DNA from: Neisseria sp.
Lineage (GTDB): Bacteria; Pseudomonadota; Gammaproteobacteria; Burkholderiales; Neisseriaceae
Assembly (NCBI RefSeq): GCF_030527965.1
Contig: NZ_JAUMZU010000002.1
Location: 62,001-126,000, forward strand
DNA: 64,000 bases
Direction: 5' to 3'
The notes beneath the pieces are model-generated. The model saw only the letters and a list, made by a program, of their open reading frames with translations, made no database searches and had not been told where the DNA came from. A program made the position numbers and the translations under genes. Below, piece after piece: positions 20,548 through 30,440 of the stretch (positions are counted from its first letter, which is position 1; each line of letters opens with the position of its first letter).

Positions 20548-21534
20548 TTACCAGATTCTGTTTAACACGGATTGGATTCGGCTGGAAATCTGTGCGCCTA
20601 AGTTTCGGCTGAGGATTTGATTAAAGTCTTCCTGCGGCGTGTAGTCAACCAACTCGGGTGCTTTGATAACATCACGCGAGACGCTGTAGATGTTGCCGAA
20701 GCCGTCGATTAATCCGACGGTTTTGGCTTCTGTACCGGAATAAACGCGGGCGCTGAAAATATCGCTCAAGTCTTTTGCTTTCAAACGATTGCCGCGACCG
20801 GTTTTGACCGCTTGGATAAATTCGCGTTGGGTGTTTTCCAAAAGCTTGCGCCAGATGGCTTGCTGCTCCGGCGTTTCAGGCGAAAACGGATCACTCAAAA
20901 CCTTATTCTGGCCGGCGGTATGGGTGCGGCGTTTGACGCCGAGCTTGTCCATCAGACCGGTCAGGTCGAAGCTGCTGCTGATAACGCCGATGCTGCCGAC
21001 GATGCTGGAGGGGTCGGCATAGATTTTGTCGGCCGCGGCAGCGATGTAGTAGCAGCCGGAAGCGCACACATCTTCGGCCACAACATATAACGGTATGTCT
21101 TTGTGTTCGGCTTTCAGGTGGCGGATTTCGTTGAATGCAGTGCTGGATACGACGGGTGAACCGCCGGGGCTGTTGGCGCGGATAATGATGCCTTTGACAT
21201 TGGGATTTTTATAGGCGGCTTCCAAGCCGTCGCGCAGCATGGCGACTTGGTCGCGGGATTCGTTGCCGATGGTGCCTTCCAGATTGATGACGGCGGTATG
21301 CGGGCTGTGTTCGCCGCGGATGCCGCTTTTTTTGTCGCTGCATGAGGCGGCAATCACTGAAATCAGTAGCAGCGTCCATATGCAGCGCCAGAAATTGCGC
21401 CAGAATCGGGCGCGGCGTTGTTCTTTATAAGATTCAAGCAGGGCGGAGCGTAAGGTGTTGCGCTCCCAGCTTTCTTGAGGGTTGTCGGGGTTGGCTGCAA
21501 CCGTTTCGTGGTCGCGCTGGATTTTGTAAGACAT
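20548..21534 (-). CDS. sppA: S49-family signal peptide peptidase (SppA-like, short form)
   Basis: 328 residues, the short single-domain form. A membrane anchor spans about residues 47-65, after a charged N-terminus. The catalytic dyad should be Ser159 in CASGCYYIA and Lys211 in AGQNKVLSDPF; the IRANSPGGSP and SIVGSIGVIS segments belong to the fold. The enzyme cleaves leftover signal peptides in the inner membrane, active site facing the periplasm. SohB is the main alternative among S49 peptidases, but the context does not decide. Confidence 0.88.
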   Translation of the reverse strand: MSYKIQRDHETVAANPDNPQESWERNTLRSALLESYKEQRRARFWRNFWRCIWTLLLISVIAASCSDKKSGIRGEHSPHTAVINLEGTIGNESRDQVAMLRDGLEAAYKNPNVKGIIIRANSPGGSPVVSSTAFNEIRHLKAEHKDIPLYVVAEDVCASGCYYIAAAADKIYADPSSIVGSIGVISSSFDLTGLMDKLGVKRRTHTAGQNKVLSDPFSPETPEQQAIWRKLLENTQREFIQAVKTGRGNRLKAKDLSDIFSARVYSGTEAKTVGLIDGFGNIYSVSRDVIKAPELVDYTPQEDFNQILSRNLGAQISSRIQSVLNRIW

Positions 21535-21603
21535 AACGTGGTTTTCTGAAGATGGGGGAATTGGCGTTATTTTAGGGGCTTTGCGCCAGTTTGCAAACTG
21601 TGT

Positions 21604-21634
21604 TTTTCAGACAGGCATCATGCTTGCCTGAAAA
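21604..21634 (-). terminator. Imperfect DUS hairpin after the HAD phosphatase gene
   Basis: A complete uptake sequence complement (21606-21617) pairs with a degenerate copy (21621-21634) at 12 of 14 positions. It lies 18 bp after the phosphatase stop. Confidence 0.5.
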
Positions 21635-21652
21635 CCGGCTTTATGGGTTTGC

Positions 21653-22303
21653 TCAGAGTGTTTCCAAGAATGCGGGCAAGCCGGTCAGCTTCGGAAGCAG
21701 GGCTAAACAGGGTGCTTGTCGCAGTTGCTCTGCTGAATGGGCGCCGGTGGTTACGGCCACGGCGCGGCAGCGGGCATTGGCCGCCATTTCCAAATCGAAA
21801 GCTGTATCGCCGACCACTAAGGCGTCGGCCGTGCTGAGGCCGAGTTCGCCGCAGATTTCCAGCACCATATCGGGTGCTGGCTTGGGCGGGCATTCGCTGG
21901 CGCAACGGGTCGACAGCCAATAGTCTGTCGTGTGGGTTTGTGCAATGGCTTGATTCAGCCCCGAGCGGCCTTTGCCGGTGGCAACGGCCAGCCAATAGCC
22001 TTGCTGTTGCAGGGTGTTCAAGCAGGTTAGGGCGTCGTCGAATAGTTTCATGTTGCGGTTGTTCGGATTGAGCGTGCTGTGGCTGTAGGCGTGTGCAATG
22101 CGTTCTTGTTGCTCGGCGGTAAGTTTGGGCGCGAGGGCGTGGATGATACCGGCCAAGCTTTTGCCGATAAGCGGGCGTATGGTGTCGTCTGCCGGCGCGT
22201 CGTGACCACATTCGGTAAAAGCGTGTTGCATGGTGCGGATGATGGGTAAGGTGGTATCGGCCAAGGTGCCGTCCCAGTCGAAGATGATGAGTTTGGGTTT
22301 CAT
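21653..22303 (-). CDS. HAD-superfamily phosphatase (phosphoglycolate phosphatase-like)
   Basis: 216 residues from ATG 22303; a TTG four codons upstream is less likely. Motif I is FDWDGTLAD with nucleophile Asp9 and acid Asp11; AVATGKGRSGLNQ is motif II/III territory and VVGDTAFDLEMAANA is motif IV. The helical cap (residues about 16-80) is of the C1 type used by Gph and pyrophosphatase PpaX. Substrate unknown; phosphoglycolate is a guess. The gene follows rluC, an adjacency shared by other Neisseria and some gammaproteobacteria. Confidence 0.85.
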   Translation of the reverse strand: MKPKLIIFDWDGTLADTTLPIIRTMQHAFTECGHDAPADDTIRPLIGKSLAGIIHALAPKLTAEQQERIAHAYSHSTLNPNNRNMKLFDDALTCLNTLQQQGYWLAVATGKGRSGLNQAIAQTHTTDYWLSTRCASECPPKPAPDMVLEICGELGLSTADALVVGDTAFDLEMAANARCRAVAVTTGAHSAEQLRQAPCLALLPKLTGLPAFLETL

Positions 22304-22335
22304 GGCGATTCTCAAATTAACGGGGGTTTCGGTTT

Positions 22336-22370
22336 ATAAGCCTGTCTGAAAAAGTGGTTTCAGACAGGCA
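22336..22370 (-). terminator. DUS-pair terminator of rluC
   Basis: AGCCTGTCTGAA (22339-22350, A variant) pairs with TTCAGACAGGCA (22359-22370), which touches the rluC stop codon. Confidence 0.65.
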
Positions 22371-23348
22371 TTAAGCTGAGACGGGCTGCAGGCTGGACAA
22401 AAATGCCGTCAATTCTTGCGGTAACGGTGCTTGTAATATTAAAGGTTCGCCCGTTATGGGGTGGTCGAGGCGCAATTCGGCTGCGTGCAGAAACATGCGT
22501 TTTAACCCCAGCTTTTGCAAACGTTTGTTGGCTTGATAATCGCCATACCGTTCGTCGCCGGCGATTGGGCAATTTTGCGCTTGCATATGAACACGAATTT
22601 GGTGGGTTCGGCCGGTTTTTAAAACGGCTTCGACCAGCGTTAGTTCAGACAGGCCTGCTTGGTGCAGCAAGCTGCCGTTAAAACGTTGCAAGGTATGTAA
22701 TATGGTATGTGCGGATTGGCCGTCTTCGCTGACTCGCACCATTTTTTCGCCTTGCGCGCCGGTGTATTTAAAGAGCGGCAGCTTGACATGCAGTTTGTTT
22801 GCCGCCAACTTGCCGACGCCCAACGCCAGATAGCTTTTTTTCGGATGGTCGTTGCGAATGGCTTCATGCAACTTTACCAGCGCGCTGCGTTTCTTGGCAA
22901 TCATCAGCAGACCGCTGGTGTCTTTATCAAGACGATGCACCAGCTCCAGATATTTCGCTTGCGGGCGGGCGCGGCGGATTTGCTCGATAACGCCGAAACT
23001 GACGCCGCTGCCGCCGTGCACCGCAATGCCGGCAGGTTTGTTAATTACCAGCAGTACATCGTCTTCATATACGATTTCAAACTCACGCACCGGAATCTGC
23101 GCGGCAGACGGCATCGGTTTTTCCGCCGTACGCACCGGCGGAACGCGCAAAACGTCACCCGCCGCAATACGTTCCGAAGGCTTGCAGCGCTTTTTGTTCA
23201 AACGAACCTCGCCTGCGCGGATAATGCGCAGAACATGGCTTTTGGGCACGCCCTTTAAAACTTTAAACAGATAGTTATCAAGGCGTTGCCCGGCATCGTT
23301 TTCCGAAATGTTCAAATGGTTGACTAAGTCTTTGCTAATTGCCGGCAT
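22371..23348 (-). CDS. rluC: 23S rRNA pseudouridine synthase RluC
   Basis: 325 residues from ATG 23348; the upstream TTG at 23390 adds 14 residues without family support. An S4 RNA-binding domain covers residues about 20-80 and the RluA-type catalytic core follows, with Asp141 in HRLDKDTSGLL. RluC converts uridines 955, 2504 and 2580 (E. coli numbering) of 23S rRNA. It is divergent from rne, exactly as in E. coli, which supports RluC over RluD. The variant uptake sequence TTCAGACAGGCC lies within the coding region. Confidence 0.93.
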   Translation of the reverse strand: MPAISKDLVNHLNISENDAGQRLDNYLFKVLKGVPKSHVLRIIRAGEVRLNKKRCKPSERIAAGDVLRVPPVRTAEKPMPSAAQIPVREFEIVYEDDVLLVINKPAGIAVHGGSGVSFGVIEQIRRARPQAKYLELVHRLDKDTSGLLMIAKKRSALVKLHEAIRNDHPKKSYLALGVGKLAANKLHVKLPLFKYTGAQGEKMVRVSEDGQSAHTILHTLQRFNGSLLHQAGLSELTLVEAVLKTGRTHQIRVHMQAQNCPIAGDERYGDYQANKRLQKLGLKRMFLHAAELRLDHPITGEPLILQAPLPQELTAFLSSLQPVSA

Positions 23349-23390
23349 TTTCTCTATAATCCATTGGCTTGCTTTGCAGAAGCGGGGCAA

Positions 23391-23955
23391 GTTAATTGAT
23401 TGATACCAAACTGGGAAATTGTGTTCTAGCCTGATTTATCGAAGCTAGCCGGCGGTAATCCGCCTTGTTTGGTATGGAATATTTTATATTAAAAACGCAC
23501 TCTACAAAGCATTTCTTCCGATTTGCCGCAAAGCCCGCCAAATCGGAACAGTAGTTAAGTTTGACTTGAAAAGTTTGGACAAGTCAGCCGCCACAGCCGT
23601 AAGACGTTAAATATAACGCTGCTTCGGGCGAGCAAACCGGCCAAACGATAATTAAGAAGTTGATGGCTCTATTTCCGGCGTTGCCGCCCGTTTTATTTCA
23701 ACCGGCGACAATACCTTACCCGCCCGCAACAGCAGGGCAACGCGCCGCTACCCGTGCGTATCGTTCTTTTTTCCTTCTTTAATTAGCCGCTCCGCAGAAG
23801 TCGTCGGCTGTTGTTGCAGAATAAAAACAAACGGCAGATATGTTTCAGACAGGCATTCATAACCTGCGGAACCAAAGTCTAAAAACTGATTACGCGCTTC
23901 GTAAAGTGCCTTTCGGGTTTTTAAATGTGATTAAAAACCAAGAGGTTATTGAAAA
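23391..23955 (+). promoter_or_regulatory. Long structured leader of rne
   Basis: 565 bp without a gene. A possible promoter is TTGTTT (23465-23470), 16 bp, TATTAA (23487-23492), giving a leader of about 450 nt. Around it are several helices. ATACCAAAC (23403-23411)/GTTTGGTAT (23467-23475) enclose CTAGC/GCTAG and GGCGG-TAAT-CCGCC, a possible three-way junction. A 10-bp stem TTCCGATTTG/CAAATCGGAA lies at 23516-23548, TGACTTG/CAAGTCA at 23562-23586, and CGTTA-AATA-TAACG at 23605-23618. RNase E of E. coli controls its own mRNA through such a leader. Confidence 0.55.
23844..23855 (-). repeat. DNA uptake sequence in the rne leader
   Basis: A single full TTCAGACAGGCA about 100 bp before the rne ATG, without a partner arm. 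It is in transcribed leader RNA, an unusual place compared with the pairs after genes. Confidence 0.85.
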
Positions 23956-26820
23956 ATGAAACGCATGTTATTCAATGCTACGCAAGCCGAAGAGCTGCGC
24001 GTAGCGATTGTTGATGGACAGACCTTACTGGATCTGGACATCGAAACGCTGGGCAAAGAACAGCGTAAAGGCAATATCTACAAGGGTGTCATTACCCGCA
24101 TCGAACCATCGTTGGAGGCCTGTTTTGTTGATTACGGCACCGACCGTCACGGTTTCCTCCCATTCAAAGAAGTTTCTCGATCCTATTTCCAAGATTACGA
24201 AGGTGGCCGCGCGCGCATTCAGGATGTGCTGAAAGAAGGCATGCAAGTCATCGTTCAGGTGGAGAAAGACGAACGCGGCAACAAAGGCGCGGCGCTGACC
24301 ACGTTTATCAGCTTGGCCGGACGCTATCTGGTTTTGATGCCCAACAACCCGCGCGGCGGCGGTGTATCGCGCCGCATCGAAGGCGATGATAGGCAGGAGC
24401 TGAAAGCCGCTATGGCCGAATTGGAAGTGCCGCGCGGCATGAGTCTGATTGCCCGTACCGCGGGTATCGGCCGAAGCGTTGAAGAATTGCAGTGGGATTT
24501 TAATTACTTGCTGCAACTGTGGCATGCCATCGAAGAGGCGGGTAACGCGCATCAAGAACCATATTTGCTGTTTATGGAAAGCTCGCTGCTGATTCGGGCT
24601 ATCCGCGATTATTTCCGCCCCGATATCGGCGAAATTCTGGTTGATAACCAAGAAGTTTACGAGCAGGTTTCCGAGTTTATGAGCTATGTGATGCCGGGTA
24701 ATGTCGGTCGGCTCAAGCTCTATCAAGACCATACGCCGCTGTTTTCCCGTTTCCAGATTGAGCATCAGATTGAGAGTGCGTTTTCCCGTAGCGTCAGCCT
24801 GCCCGGCGGCGGAGCGATTGTTATCGACCACACTGAGGCGCTGGTTTCCATCGATGTGAACTCAGCCCGTGCCACACGCGGCGCCGATATTGAAGATACG
24901 GCGTTCAAAACCAATATGGAAGCGGCGGAAGAGGTGGCACGCCAAATGCGCTTGCGCGATTTGGGCGGCTTGGTGGTAATCGATTTTATCGATATGGAAA
25001 ATCCCAAGCATCAGCGCGATGTGGAAAACGTATTGCGTGATGCGCTGAAAAAAGACCGCGCCCGTGTTCAAATGGGCAAACTTTCCCGTTTCGGTTTGCT
25101 GGAGCTTTCGCGCCAGCGCCTAAAACCGGCTTTGGGCGAGAGCAGCCACGTGGCTTGCCCGCGTTGTGCCGGTACCGGTGTTATCCGCGGCATTGAATCT
25201 ACCGCGCTGCACGTGTTGCGCATTGTGCAAGAAGAGGCGATGAAAGACAATACGGGCGAAGTGCATGCTCAAGTTCCCGTTGATGTGGCAACGTTTTTGC
25301 TGAACGAAAAGCGCGCCGAATTGTTTGGTATGGAAGAGCGCCTTGATGTTTCCGTGGTGTTGATTCCCAACATGCATCTGGAAAACCCGCATTATGAAGT
25401 GACCCGCGTGCGCATTGATGATGTGGAAGAAGATGTGGTGCCCAGCTACAAACGCGTGGCCGAGCCTGAAAAAGACGAAGCCGCCGTACCTTTCTCGTCA
25501 ACCAAGTCGACTAAGGCCGCCCGCCCTGAACCGGCAGTAAAAGGCGTTCGGCATGATCAGCCCGCTCCGGTGGTGGAGGAGAAAAAAGCGTCGTGGTGGG
25601 ATAATTTCAAGGCTTGGTTTAAAGGTTTGTTCGGTGCGGCCAAGAAAGAAGAGGCCAAACCGGAGGCGCCGCGTAAAAATGCCAACGGCCGCCGCAATTT
25701 GAAAAACAACCGTAACGGCAGTCGGCGCAACAGCAACCGGCGCAATAATAGCAATCGGAGCGGTTCGAACGATAAAACCGTTGAAACCGGCGATAATGCG
25801 CCTGGGCAGGAAAATCAAGTAGCAAACCGCGGTAACAGACAAAACCGACAGGAAGAGCGAGCCCAAGAACGGCGCAATAACCGTCAGGAGCGCAATGAAG
25901 CGAAGGAGCTGCCGACAGCGGAAGAGAATGTGAAAGCCGCCGGCGAGCAGCAGAATAACCGCCGCCGCAACCGCAAAGAAGCGGCTGCTGAGAATAAACC
26001 GGCTAAGCCGGTAGTGCAGAATGCGGCTCAAGATGGTAATAATGCGCTTGAGCCAGCGAAGGCGGCAGTTGGTACGGAAAAAGCGGTCGGGCTGGTAGAG
26101 AAGCCTGCTAAGTCAACGAAGAAGCAGGATAAACCAGCCAATTCCGAGCCGGTTGAAGCAGCGGAAAAACCACGGCGCAATAACCGTGATCGTAATCGTC
26201 AGAACGACCGACGGGGCGGACGGAATGATAAAAAGCGCAATATTCCTTCCGCTGAAAAAATCGAACGCAATCTGATGATTGTTGAAGTGGGCGACCGCGT
26301 ACGCGATGCGGTGGCGCATGTGTTCGGCGAAGACAAGGCTGCGCCGGTCGTGGTGGCGTTAAAAGGCTTTGAAGATGATGCCGCGGCACAAGCGCCGTTG
26401 ATTATTACCATTCCCGAGCCGGCGGCTGAAGCGCCTGCGCAAGAAACGGTTTTATTCGCCATTGAAAATGATGAAGCGACGGTGGTGGCGCAAAGCAGTG
26501 CCAAAGTGAAAGAAGCCGTAGCCGATATCGTAGGCACTTTGCCGGTTGAAACCGAAGAATCTGCGGCTACGCCTGATGTGTTGCGAGGAATTGAGGCGGA
26601 TGAGCCGGTGGTCGAGGCTAAAGCAACGCCGACGGCTTCCGAGCCGGATTGGGATTTGGGCGGTTTGGTGCTGGTGCAGACGCGTAGCGAGGCGCTGGCG
26701 ACGGTTGTTGAGCAGCCAGAATTGCCTAAAGGCCCGCGCAGATCGGATGTACCGCGCGTGACTGATAGTGCGGAAAGCAATGAGCCCTTGGTGCAGGTGG
26801 AAACGCATAGCGCTTCCTGA
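23956..26820 (+). CDS. rne: Ribonuclease E
   Basis: 954 residues. RNase E makes the key endonucleolytic cuts in mRNA decay and in rRNA and tRNA maturation, and scaffolds the degradosome. The S1 domain is at about 35-120, the 5'-sensor at about 120-215, and the DNase I-like catalytic domain has Asp300 ([13 protein letters not shown]) and Asp343 ([11 protein letters not shown]). Cys401 and Cys404 (CPRCAGTG) form the Zn-link of the tetramer. Residues about 500-954 are disordered, with Arg/Asn-rich RNA-binding stretches ([19 protein letters not shown]) and an acidic tail. The paralogue RNase G lacks this tail. Confidence 0.97.
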   Translation: MKRMLFNATQAEELRVAIVDGQTLLDLDIETLGKEQRKGNIYKGVITRIEPSLEACFVDYGTDRHGFLPFKEVSRSYFQDYEGGRARIQDVLKEGMQVIVQVEKDERGNKGAALTTFISLAGRYLVLMPNNPRGGGVSRRIEGDDRQELKAAMAELEVPRGMSLIARTAGIGRSVEELQWDFNYLLQLWHAIEEAGNAHQEPYLLFMESSLLIRAIRDYFRPDIGEILVDNQEVYEQVSEFMSYVMPGNVGRLKLYQDHTPLFSRFQIEHQIESAFSRSVSLPGGGAIVIDHTEALVSIDVNSARATRGADIEDTAFKTNMEAAEEVARQMRLRDLGGLVVIDFIDMENPKHQRDVENVLRDALKKDRARVQMGKLSRFGLLELSRQRLKPALGESSHVACPRCAGTGVIRGIESTALHVLRIVQEEAMKDNTGEVHAQVPVDVATFLLNEKRAELFGMEERLDVSVVLIPNMHLENPHYEVTRVRIDDVEEDVVPSYKRVAEPEKDEAAVPFSSTKSTKAARPEPAVKGVRHDQPAPVVEEKKASWWDNFKAWFKGLFGAAKKEEAKPEAPRKNANGRRNLKNNRNGSRRNSNRRNNSNRSGSNDKTVETGDNAPGQENQVANRGNRQNRQEERAQERRNNRQERNEAKELPTAEENVKAAGEQQNNRRRNRKEAAAENKPAKPVVQNAAQDGNNALEPAKAAVGTEKAVGLVEKPAKSTKKQDKPANSEPVEAAEKPRRNNRDRNRQNDRRGGRNDKKRNIPSAEKIERNLMIVEVGDRVRDAVAHVFGEDKAAPVVVALKGFEDDAAAQAPLIITIPEPAAEAPAQETVLFAIENDEATVVAQSSAKVKEAVADIVGTLPVETEESAATPDVLRGIEADEPVVEAKATPTASEPDWDLGGLVLVQTRSEALATVVEQPELPKGPRRSDVPRVTDSAESNEPLVQVETHSAS

Positions 26821-26851
26821 AACGTGTAAATCTTAAAATCATTTGAACTGA

Positions 26852-26884
26852 AATGCCTGTCTGAAAAGTTTTCAGACAGGCATT
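26852..26884. terminator. DUS-pair terminator after rne
   Basis: Full uptake sequence (26854-26865) and complement (26871-26882), 5-nt loop, about 33 bp after the rne stop. Confidence 0.75.
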
Positions 26885-26907
26885 CGGTCTTTGAGCATGC
26901 TGAAACT

Positions 26908-27816
26908 ATGTCTTTAAAATATTGGCTGGTCGCAGCACGGTTGCGGACCTTGCCATTGGCTGCCGCATCGGTGTTGTGCGGCGCTTTGTCGGCAAAATTG
27001 ACGGGGCAATATCATGCGACAGTAATGCTGTTGTGCTTGGTAACGGCGGTGGCGTTACAGGTGTTTAGCAATTTGGCCAATGATTACGGCGATGCCTGTC
27101 ATTGTGCGGATACAGCGGATAAGCAACCGCCACGCATGGTAAGTGGCGGGTTTATTAGTCGGGCAGCTATGAAGCGTGCTTTGCTGCTAACCGGAATAGT
27201 GTGTTGCGTATGCGGCATTGGCTTGTTGGCGCAAGCGCTGCCGTTGGTTCAGGCAGACGGTTGGGGCGGCTGGTTGTTGTGGTTGGCTTTGGGCTGTGCT
27301 GCGATAGCCGCGGCATTTGCTTATACGGCGGGTAACAAGCCTTACGGCTATGCCGGCTTCGGTGATTTGGCGGTGCTGGTGTTTTTCGGCTGGCTCGGGG
27401 TGTTGGGGAGCGAATATTTGCAAACCGGAGCTTTGGCCGCTCGTTCATGGTTGCCGGCAACGGCTTTGGGGTTGTGGTGCGTTATGGTTTTGAATTTGAA
27501 CAATATGCGCGATATTGAGAGCGATGGGGCGGCTGGGAAAATGACGGTTGTCGTTCGTTTGGGCTTGCCGAGGGCGAAGTTTTACCATCTTGCGTTGACC
27601 GGATCGGCGTGGGGTTTGTGGTTGGTTTGGTTGGCGTGCCGATTGGCCGACAGTGCTGTCTATATGGGTCTGAACGTGATATTGACGGTAGCTTCCTTGA
27701 GCCATGCCTGCCAAGTATGGCGCGCGTGCGATGCGGATTTGGATAGGCTGCTGCCGCAATGGAGCGGCTGGATTTTGATGTGGGTGCTCTGCTTGTGGCT
27801 GGCTGTTTGGTATTGA
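26908..27816 (+). CDS. menA: 1,4-dihydroxy-2-naphthoate polyprenyltransferase-like (UbiA family)
   Basis: 302 residues with about eight membrane helices. The Mg-prenyl diphosphate motif NLANDYGDACHCADTAD (residues 56-72) and the second aspartate motif NNMRDIESDGAAGK (residues 197-210) place it in the MenA branch of UbiA prenyltransferases. MenA makes demethylmenaquinone. No other men gene is in the window, and Neisseria mainly use ubiquinone, so the in vivo substrate is uncertain. Confidence 0.82.
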   Translation: MSLKYWLVAARLRTLPLAAASVLCGALSAKLTGQYHATVMLLCLVTAVALQVFSNLANDYGDACHCADTADKQPPRMVSGGFISRAAMKRALLLTGIVCCVCGIGLLAQALPLVQADGWGGWLLWLALGCAAIAAAFAYTAGNKPYGYAGFGDLAVLVFFGWLGVLGSEYLQTGALAARSWLPATALGLWCVMVLNLNNMRDIESDGAAGKMTVVVRLGLPRAKFYHLALTGSAWGLWLVWLACRLADSAVYMGLNVILTVASLSHACQVWRACDADLDRLLPQWSGWILMWVLCLWLAVWY

Positions 27817-27863
27817 CGGTTCGTATCACAGATGATGTATAGACATTTGTTTTGCTGATATAA

Positions 27864-27896
27864 AATGCCTGTCTGAAAAGTGTTCAGACAGGCATT
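27864..27896. terminator. DUS-pair hairpin between menA and metK
   Basis: Full pair at 27866-27877 and 27883-27894, 5-nt loop, between convergent genes. Confidence 0.75.
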
Positions 27897-27920
27897 GGTC
27901 GTTTTGCAGGGATGATTGGG

Positions 27921-29090
27921 TTATAGCCCGGCGGCGGTTTTCAGTGCGGCGGCTTTGTCGGTACGCTCCCATGTGAATTCCGGCTCTTCACGGCCGAAAT
28001 GACCGTAGGCGGCGGTTTTGCTGTAAATCGGGCGCATCAGATCGAGCATCTGGATGATGCCTTTCGGGCGCAGGTCGAAGTGCTGGCGTACCAGGTTAAT
28101 CAGCTTGGTTTCTTCCAGTTTGCCGGTGCCAAAGGTGTCAATGGAGATGGAGGTCGGCTCGGCTACGCCGATAGCGTAGGAAACCTGGATCTGGCATTGC
28201 CGTGCCAAGCCGGCGGCCACGATGTTTTTGGCAACATAGCGGCAGGCGTAGGCGGCGGAACGGTCGACTTTGGTCGGATCTTTACCGGAAAAGGCACCGC
28301 CACCATGCGGCGCTGCGCCGCCGTAAGTGTCGACGATGATTTTGCGACCGGTTACGCCGCAATCGCCCTGCGGGCCGCCGATAACGAAGCTGCCGGTCGG
28401 ATTAATCAGGTATTTTGTGTCGTCGGTCAGCATGTCGCGCGGTAATACGGGGAAGATGATGTGCTCTTTGACGGCGGCAATCAAATCTTCACGGCTGATT
28501 TCCGGATCGTGCTGGGTAGAGAGAACGACGGTGTCGATGCGCTTTACCTTGCCGGTTTTGCTGTCGTAAACGCAGGTTAGCTGAGATTTGGCGTCGGGGC
28601 GAAGCCAAGGCAGAAGGCCGCTTCTGCGTACTTCGCTTTGACGCTGCATCAGGCGGTGGCTGTAATAAATGGGGAAGGGCATCAGGGTGGGGGTTTCGTC
28701 GCAGGCGTAGCCGAACATCAGGCCTTGGTCGCCGGCGCCTTGCTCCAAATCAACGCCTTCGCCTTCGTTGACACCGCAAGCGATGTCGGGCGATTGTTCG
28801 CCGTAGTTTTGGATGACTTTGCAGGAATCGGCGGAGAAACCCCAGTCGGGATTGTTATAGCCGATGCGCTTGATGGTGTTGCGTGCGACTTGTTCGTAAT
28901 CGACTTGGGCACGGGTGGTGATTTCTCCGGCCAGTACGCATAAATCGGTGGCCACCAAGGTTTCCGCCGCAACGCGGGCGGCGGGGTCTTGCGTTAATAT
29001 GGCATCGAGAACGGCATCGGAAATCTGGTCGGCCACTTTGTCGGGATGGCCTTCGGAGACGGATTCGGACGTGAATAGATATTCGCTCAT
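27921..29090 (-). CDS. metK: S-adenosylmethionine synthase
   Basis: 389 residues. MetK makes SAM from methionine and [23 protein letters not shown] (residues 8-27), [13 protein letters not shown] (about 117-129) and [19 protein letters not shown] (about 264-282) are the three classical signatures with ATP- and metal-binding residues. It supplies the donor for MiaB, TrmJ and the methyltransferases in this window. It is followed downstream by convergent menA and preceded by an LpxL-type gene on the same strand. Confidence 0.98.
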   Translation of the reverse strand: MSEYLFTSESVSEGHPDKVADQISDAVLDAILTQDPAARVAAETLVATDLCVLAGEITTRAQVDYEQVARNTIKRIGYNNPDWGFSADSCKVIQNYGEQSPDIACGVNEGEGVDLEQGAGDQGLMFGYACDETPTLMPFPIYYSHRLMQRQSEVRRSGLLPWLRPDAKSQLTCVYDSKTGKVKRIDTVVLSTQHDPEISREDLIAAVKEHIIFPVLPRDMLTDDTKYLINPTGSFVIGGPQGDCGVTGRKIIVDTYGGAAPHGGGAFSGKDPTKVDRSAAYACRYVAKNIVAAGLARQCQIQVSYAIGVAEPTSISIDTFGTGKLEETKLINLVRQHFDLRPKGIIQMLDLMRPIYSKTAAYGHFGREEPEFTWERTDKAAALKTAAGL

Positions 29091-29153
29091 AATGGAGGCT
29101 TTCTGATGAAAGGCAGATTAGGTGCTCTGTTGGGATGGGAATAAATGCTGCCG

Positions 29154-29162
29154 ATTATAGCA
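29154..29162 (-). promoter_or_regulatory. Probable extended -10 promoter of metK
   Basis: On the minus strand TGCTATAAT (complement of 29154-29162) is an extended -10 element. No good -35 precedes it. The predicted leader is about 57 nt, short for most SAM riboswitch classes. Confidence 0.5.
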
Positions 29163-29178
29163 GAAAATGGCGCGGCAA

Positions 29179-29228
29179 TGCCTGTCTGAAAAGCGGAATT
29201 GGGGTGGCGCAGGGTTTTCAGACAGGCA
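29179..29228 (-). terminator. DUS pair at the end of the LpxL-type gene
   Basis: Uptake sequences at 29179-29190 and, complementary, 29217-29228, with a 26-nt loop. The second one contains the stop codon of the acyltransferase gene: its last codons ATG-CCT-GTC-TGA are the uptake sequence itself. Confidence 0.6.
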
Positions 29229-30108
29229 TGGTGTCGTGCGGCGGCAGGGGCGCGCCGGCAGGGTGTTTATAACGGTTGTAGGCAAATAGATATTGTGTGG
29301 GGAAGCGGCGTACCCAGTATTCGACGTTGTTGTTGATGATTTGCGCGTCGTGTGCTTTGTCGCCGTTCAGTTGGCCTTGCAGCGGCTTGATATGCAAGAC
29401 AAACCCTGAGCCACCGGCTAAACGTTCGCCGCAGAAGAATAAGGTTTTTACGCCTTTGACCTGTGCCAGCTTGCCTGCCAGTGTCATGGTATAGGCATCG
29501 CGTCCGAAAAATTTGGCCCATACGCCGCCGCCTTCTTCAGGAGAGGGAACGTGATCGGGCAGGATGATGGTGGCTTCGCCCGCCCGCAATGCCTGAATGA
29601 TTTGTTTGACGCCTTGGATGTTGGTGGGGGCGGTTTTGCCTTTGCCGCGTACGCGGCCGGCCTGCATAACCGCATCGAATGCTTTTATTTTCGGCGGTTT
29701 GTACATGGCGGTAAGGGGAAAAGGCAGCCGTTGGCTGAGGTAGCGTCCGGCTAAATCGTAGCTGCCGATGTGCGGTGTGATAAACAATAAACCTTCGCCG
29801 GCATCCAGCGCGGCTTGAACATGCTCCCAGCCGTGTACGTGTTGAAAGAGGGTTTCGATGTCTTGGGGTTGTCTGAAAAACGCTACGGGTAATTCCAATC
29901 CGCTTTTTGCGGTTTCTTGTAATACGGCTTTGACGGTTTGGTTGTCAGTAGGCAAGCCGGCTGTTTGTAAATGGGTAAGGATGCGCCGGCGGTCAGACGG
30001 CGCAAGATAAAAGGCGAGATTGCCTAATAAGGTGCCCAAGCGGTGTAACAGCGGCAAGGGTATGGCGGCAAGGCAGCGGAAAAGGAAAAAAACAAGAGTT
30101 TGCATCAT
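29218..30108 (-). CDS. lpxL: Lipid A biosynthesis lauroyl-type acyltransferase
   Basis: 296 residues. A membrane anchor covers residues 1-20; the catalytic HX4D is His113-Asp118 (TPHIGSYDLAG). The RGKGKTAPTNIQGVKQII and ILPDHVPSPEEGGGVWAKFF blocks are typical. The enzyme adds a secondary acyl chain to lipid A on the inner face of the inner membrane. Neisseria have two such late acyltransferases (LpxL1 and LpxL2); a neighbour of metK would fit LpxL2, but the split cannot be proven here. The last three residues, MPV, are encoded by an uptake sequence. Confidence 0.88.
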   Translation of the reverse strand: MMQTLVFFLFRCLAAIPLPLLHRLGTLLGNLAFYLAPSDRRRILTHLQTAGLPTDNQTVKAVLQETAKSGLELPVAFFRQPQDIETLFQHVHGWEHVQAALDAGEGLLFITPHIGSYDLAGRYLSQRLPFPLTAMYKPPKIKAFDAVMQAGRVRGKGKTAPTNIQGVKQIIQALRAGEATIILPDHVPSPEEGGGVWAKFFGRDAYTMTLAGKLAQVKGVKTLFFCGERLAGGSGFVLHIKPLQGQLNGDKAHDAQIINNNVEYWVRRFPTQYLFAYNRYKHPAGAPLPPHDTMPV

Positions 30109-30440
30109 GTCGGTTTCAAGAGTGAACGGAAGGATTGTAATGGAAAACAGCAGGAGCGCCCATAGACTTTCAAGAGAGAAGCCTGTCTGAAAAGGTGCGG
30201 GTAAGTAGAAATTTTATTCGCTTGTTATCTAATACATACCGTTTATCACAATATGATAAAACCATTTTTTAATGATAATAGAATGAACTTATGTGAGGTA
30301 ATGAGAAAAAAAGCTAAATAAACATACTGTTGTGTAAATGGTAGTGAACTAAAAAGGGATGTCGGGCGTCTGTGATTATGACGGTAACAATTCATAATTG
30401 TTGACAATTTTTAAGAACTACTAGGATCTAAGAGATATAT
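30109..30440. other. Upstream region of the VCBS/RTX gene
   Basis: 332 bp with no gene. It holds a variant uptake sequence AGCCTGTCTGAA at 30180-30191 without a partner, then AT-rich DNA. A perfect TTGACA at 30401-30406 lies 34 bp before the ATG but lacks a good -10 at the right distance. The AATGATAATAGAATGAAC stretch near 30270 resembles a weak Fur box, but I would not rely on it. Confidence 0.4.

Noticed and set aside
25500-26820. Several long minus-strand frames opposite the 3' half of rne
   Set aside because: They are shadows of the biased Arg/Asn/Ala/Glu-rich coding sequence of the RNase E tail, not genes.
29091-29160. Possible SAM riboswitch before metK
   Set aside because: The leader is only about 57 nt and I see none of the conserved motifs of a SAM riboswitch.
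30260-30300. Fur box before the RTX gene
   Set aside because: Only a loose AATGATAAT match in AT-rich DNA; too weak to support iron control.
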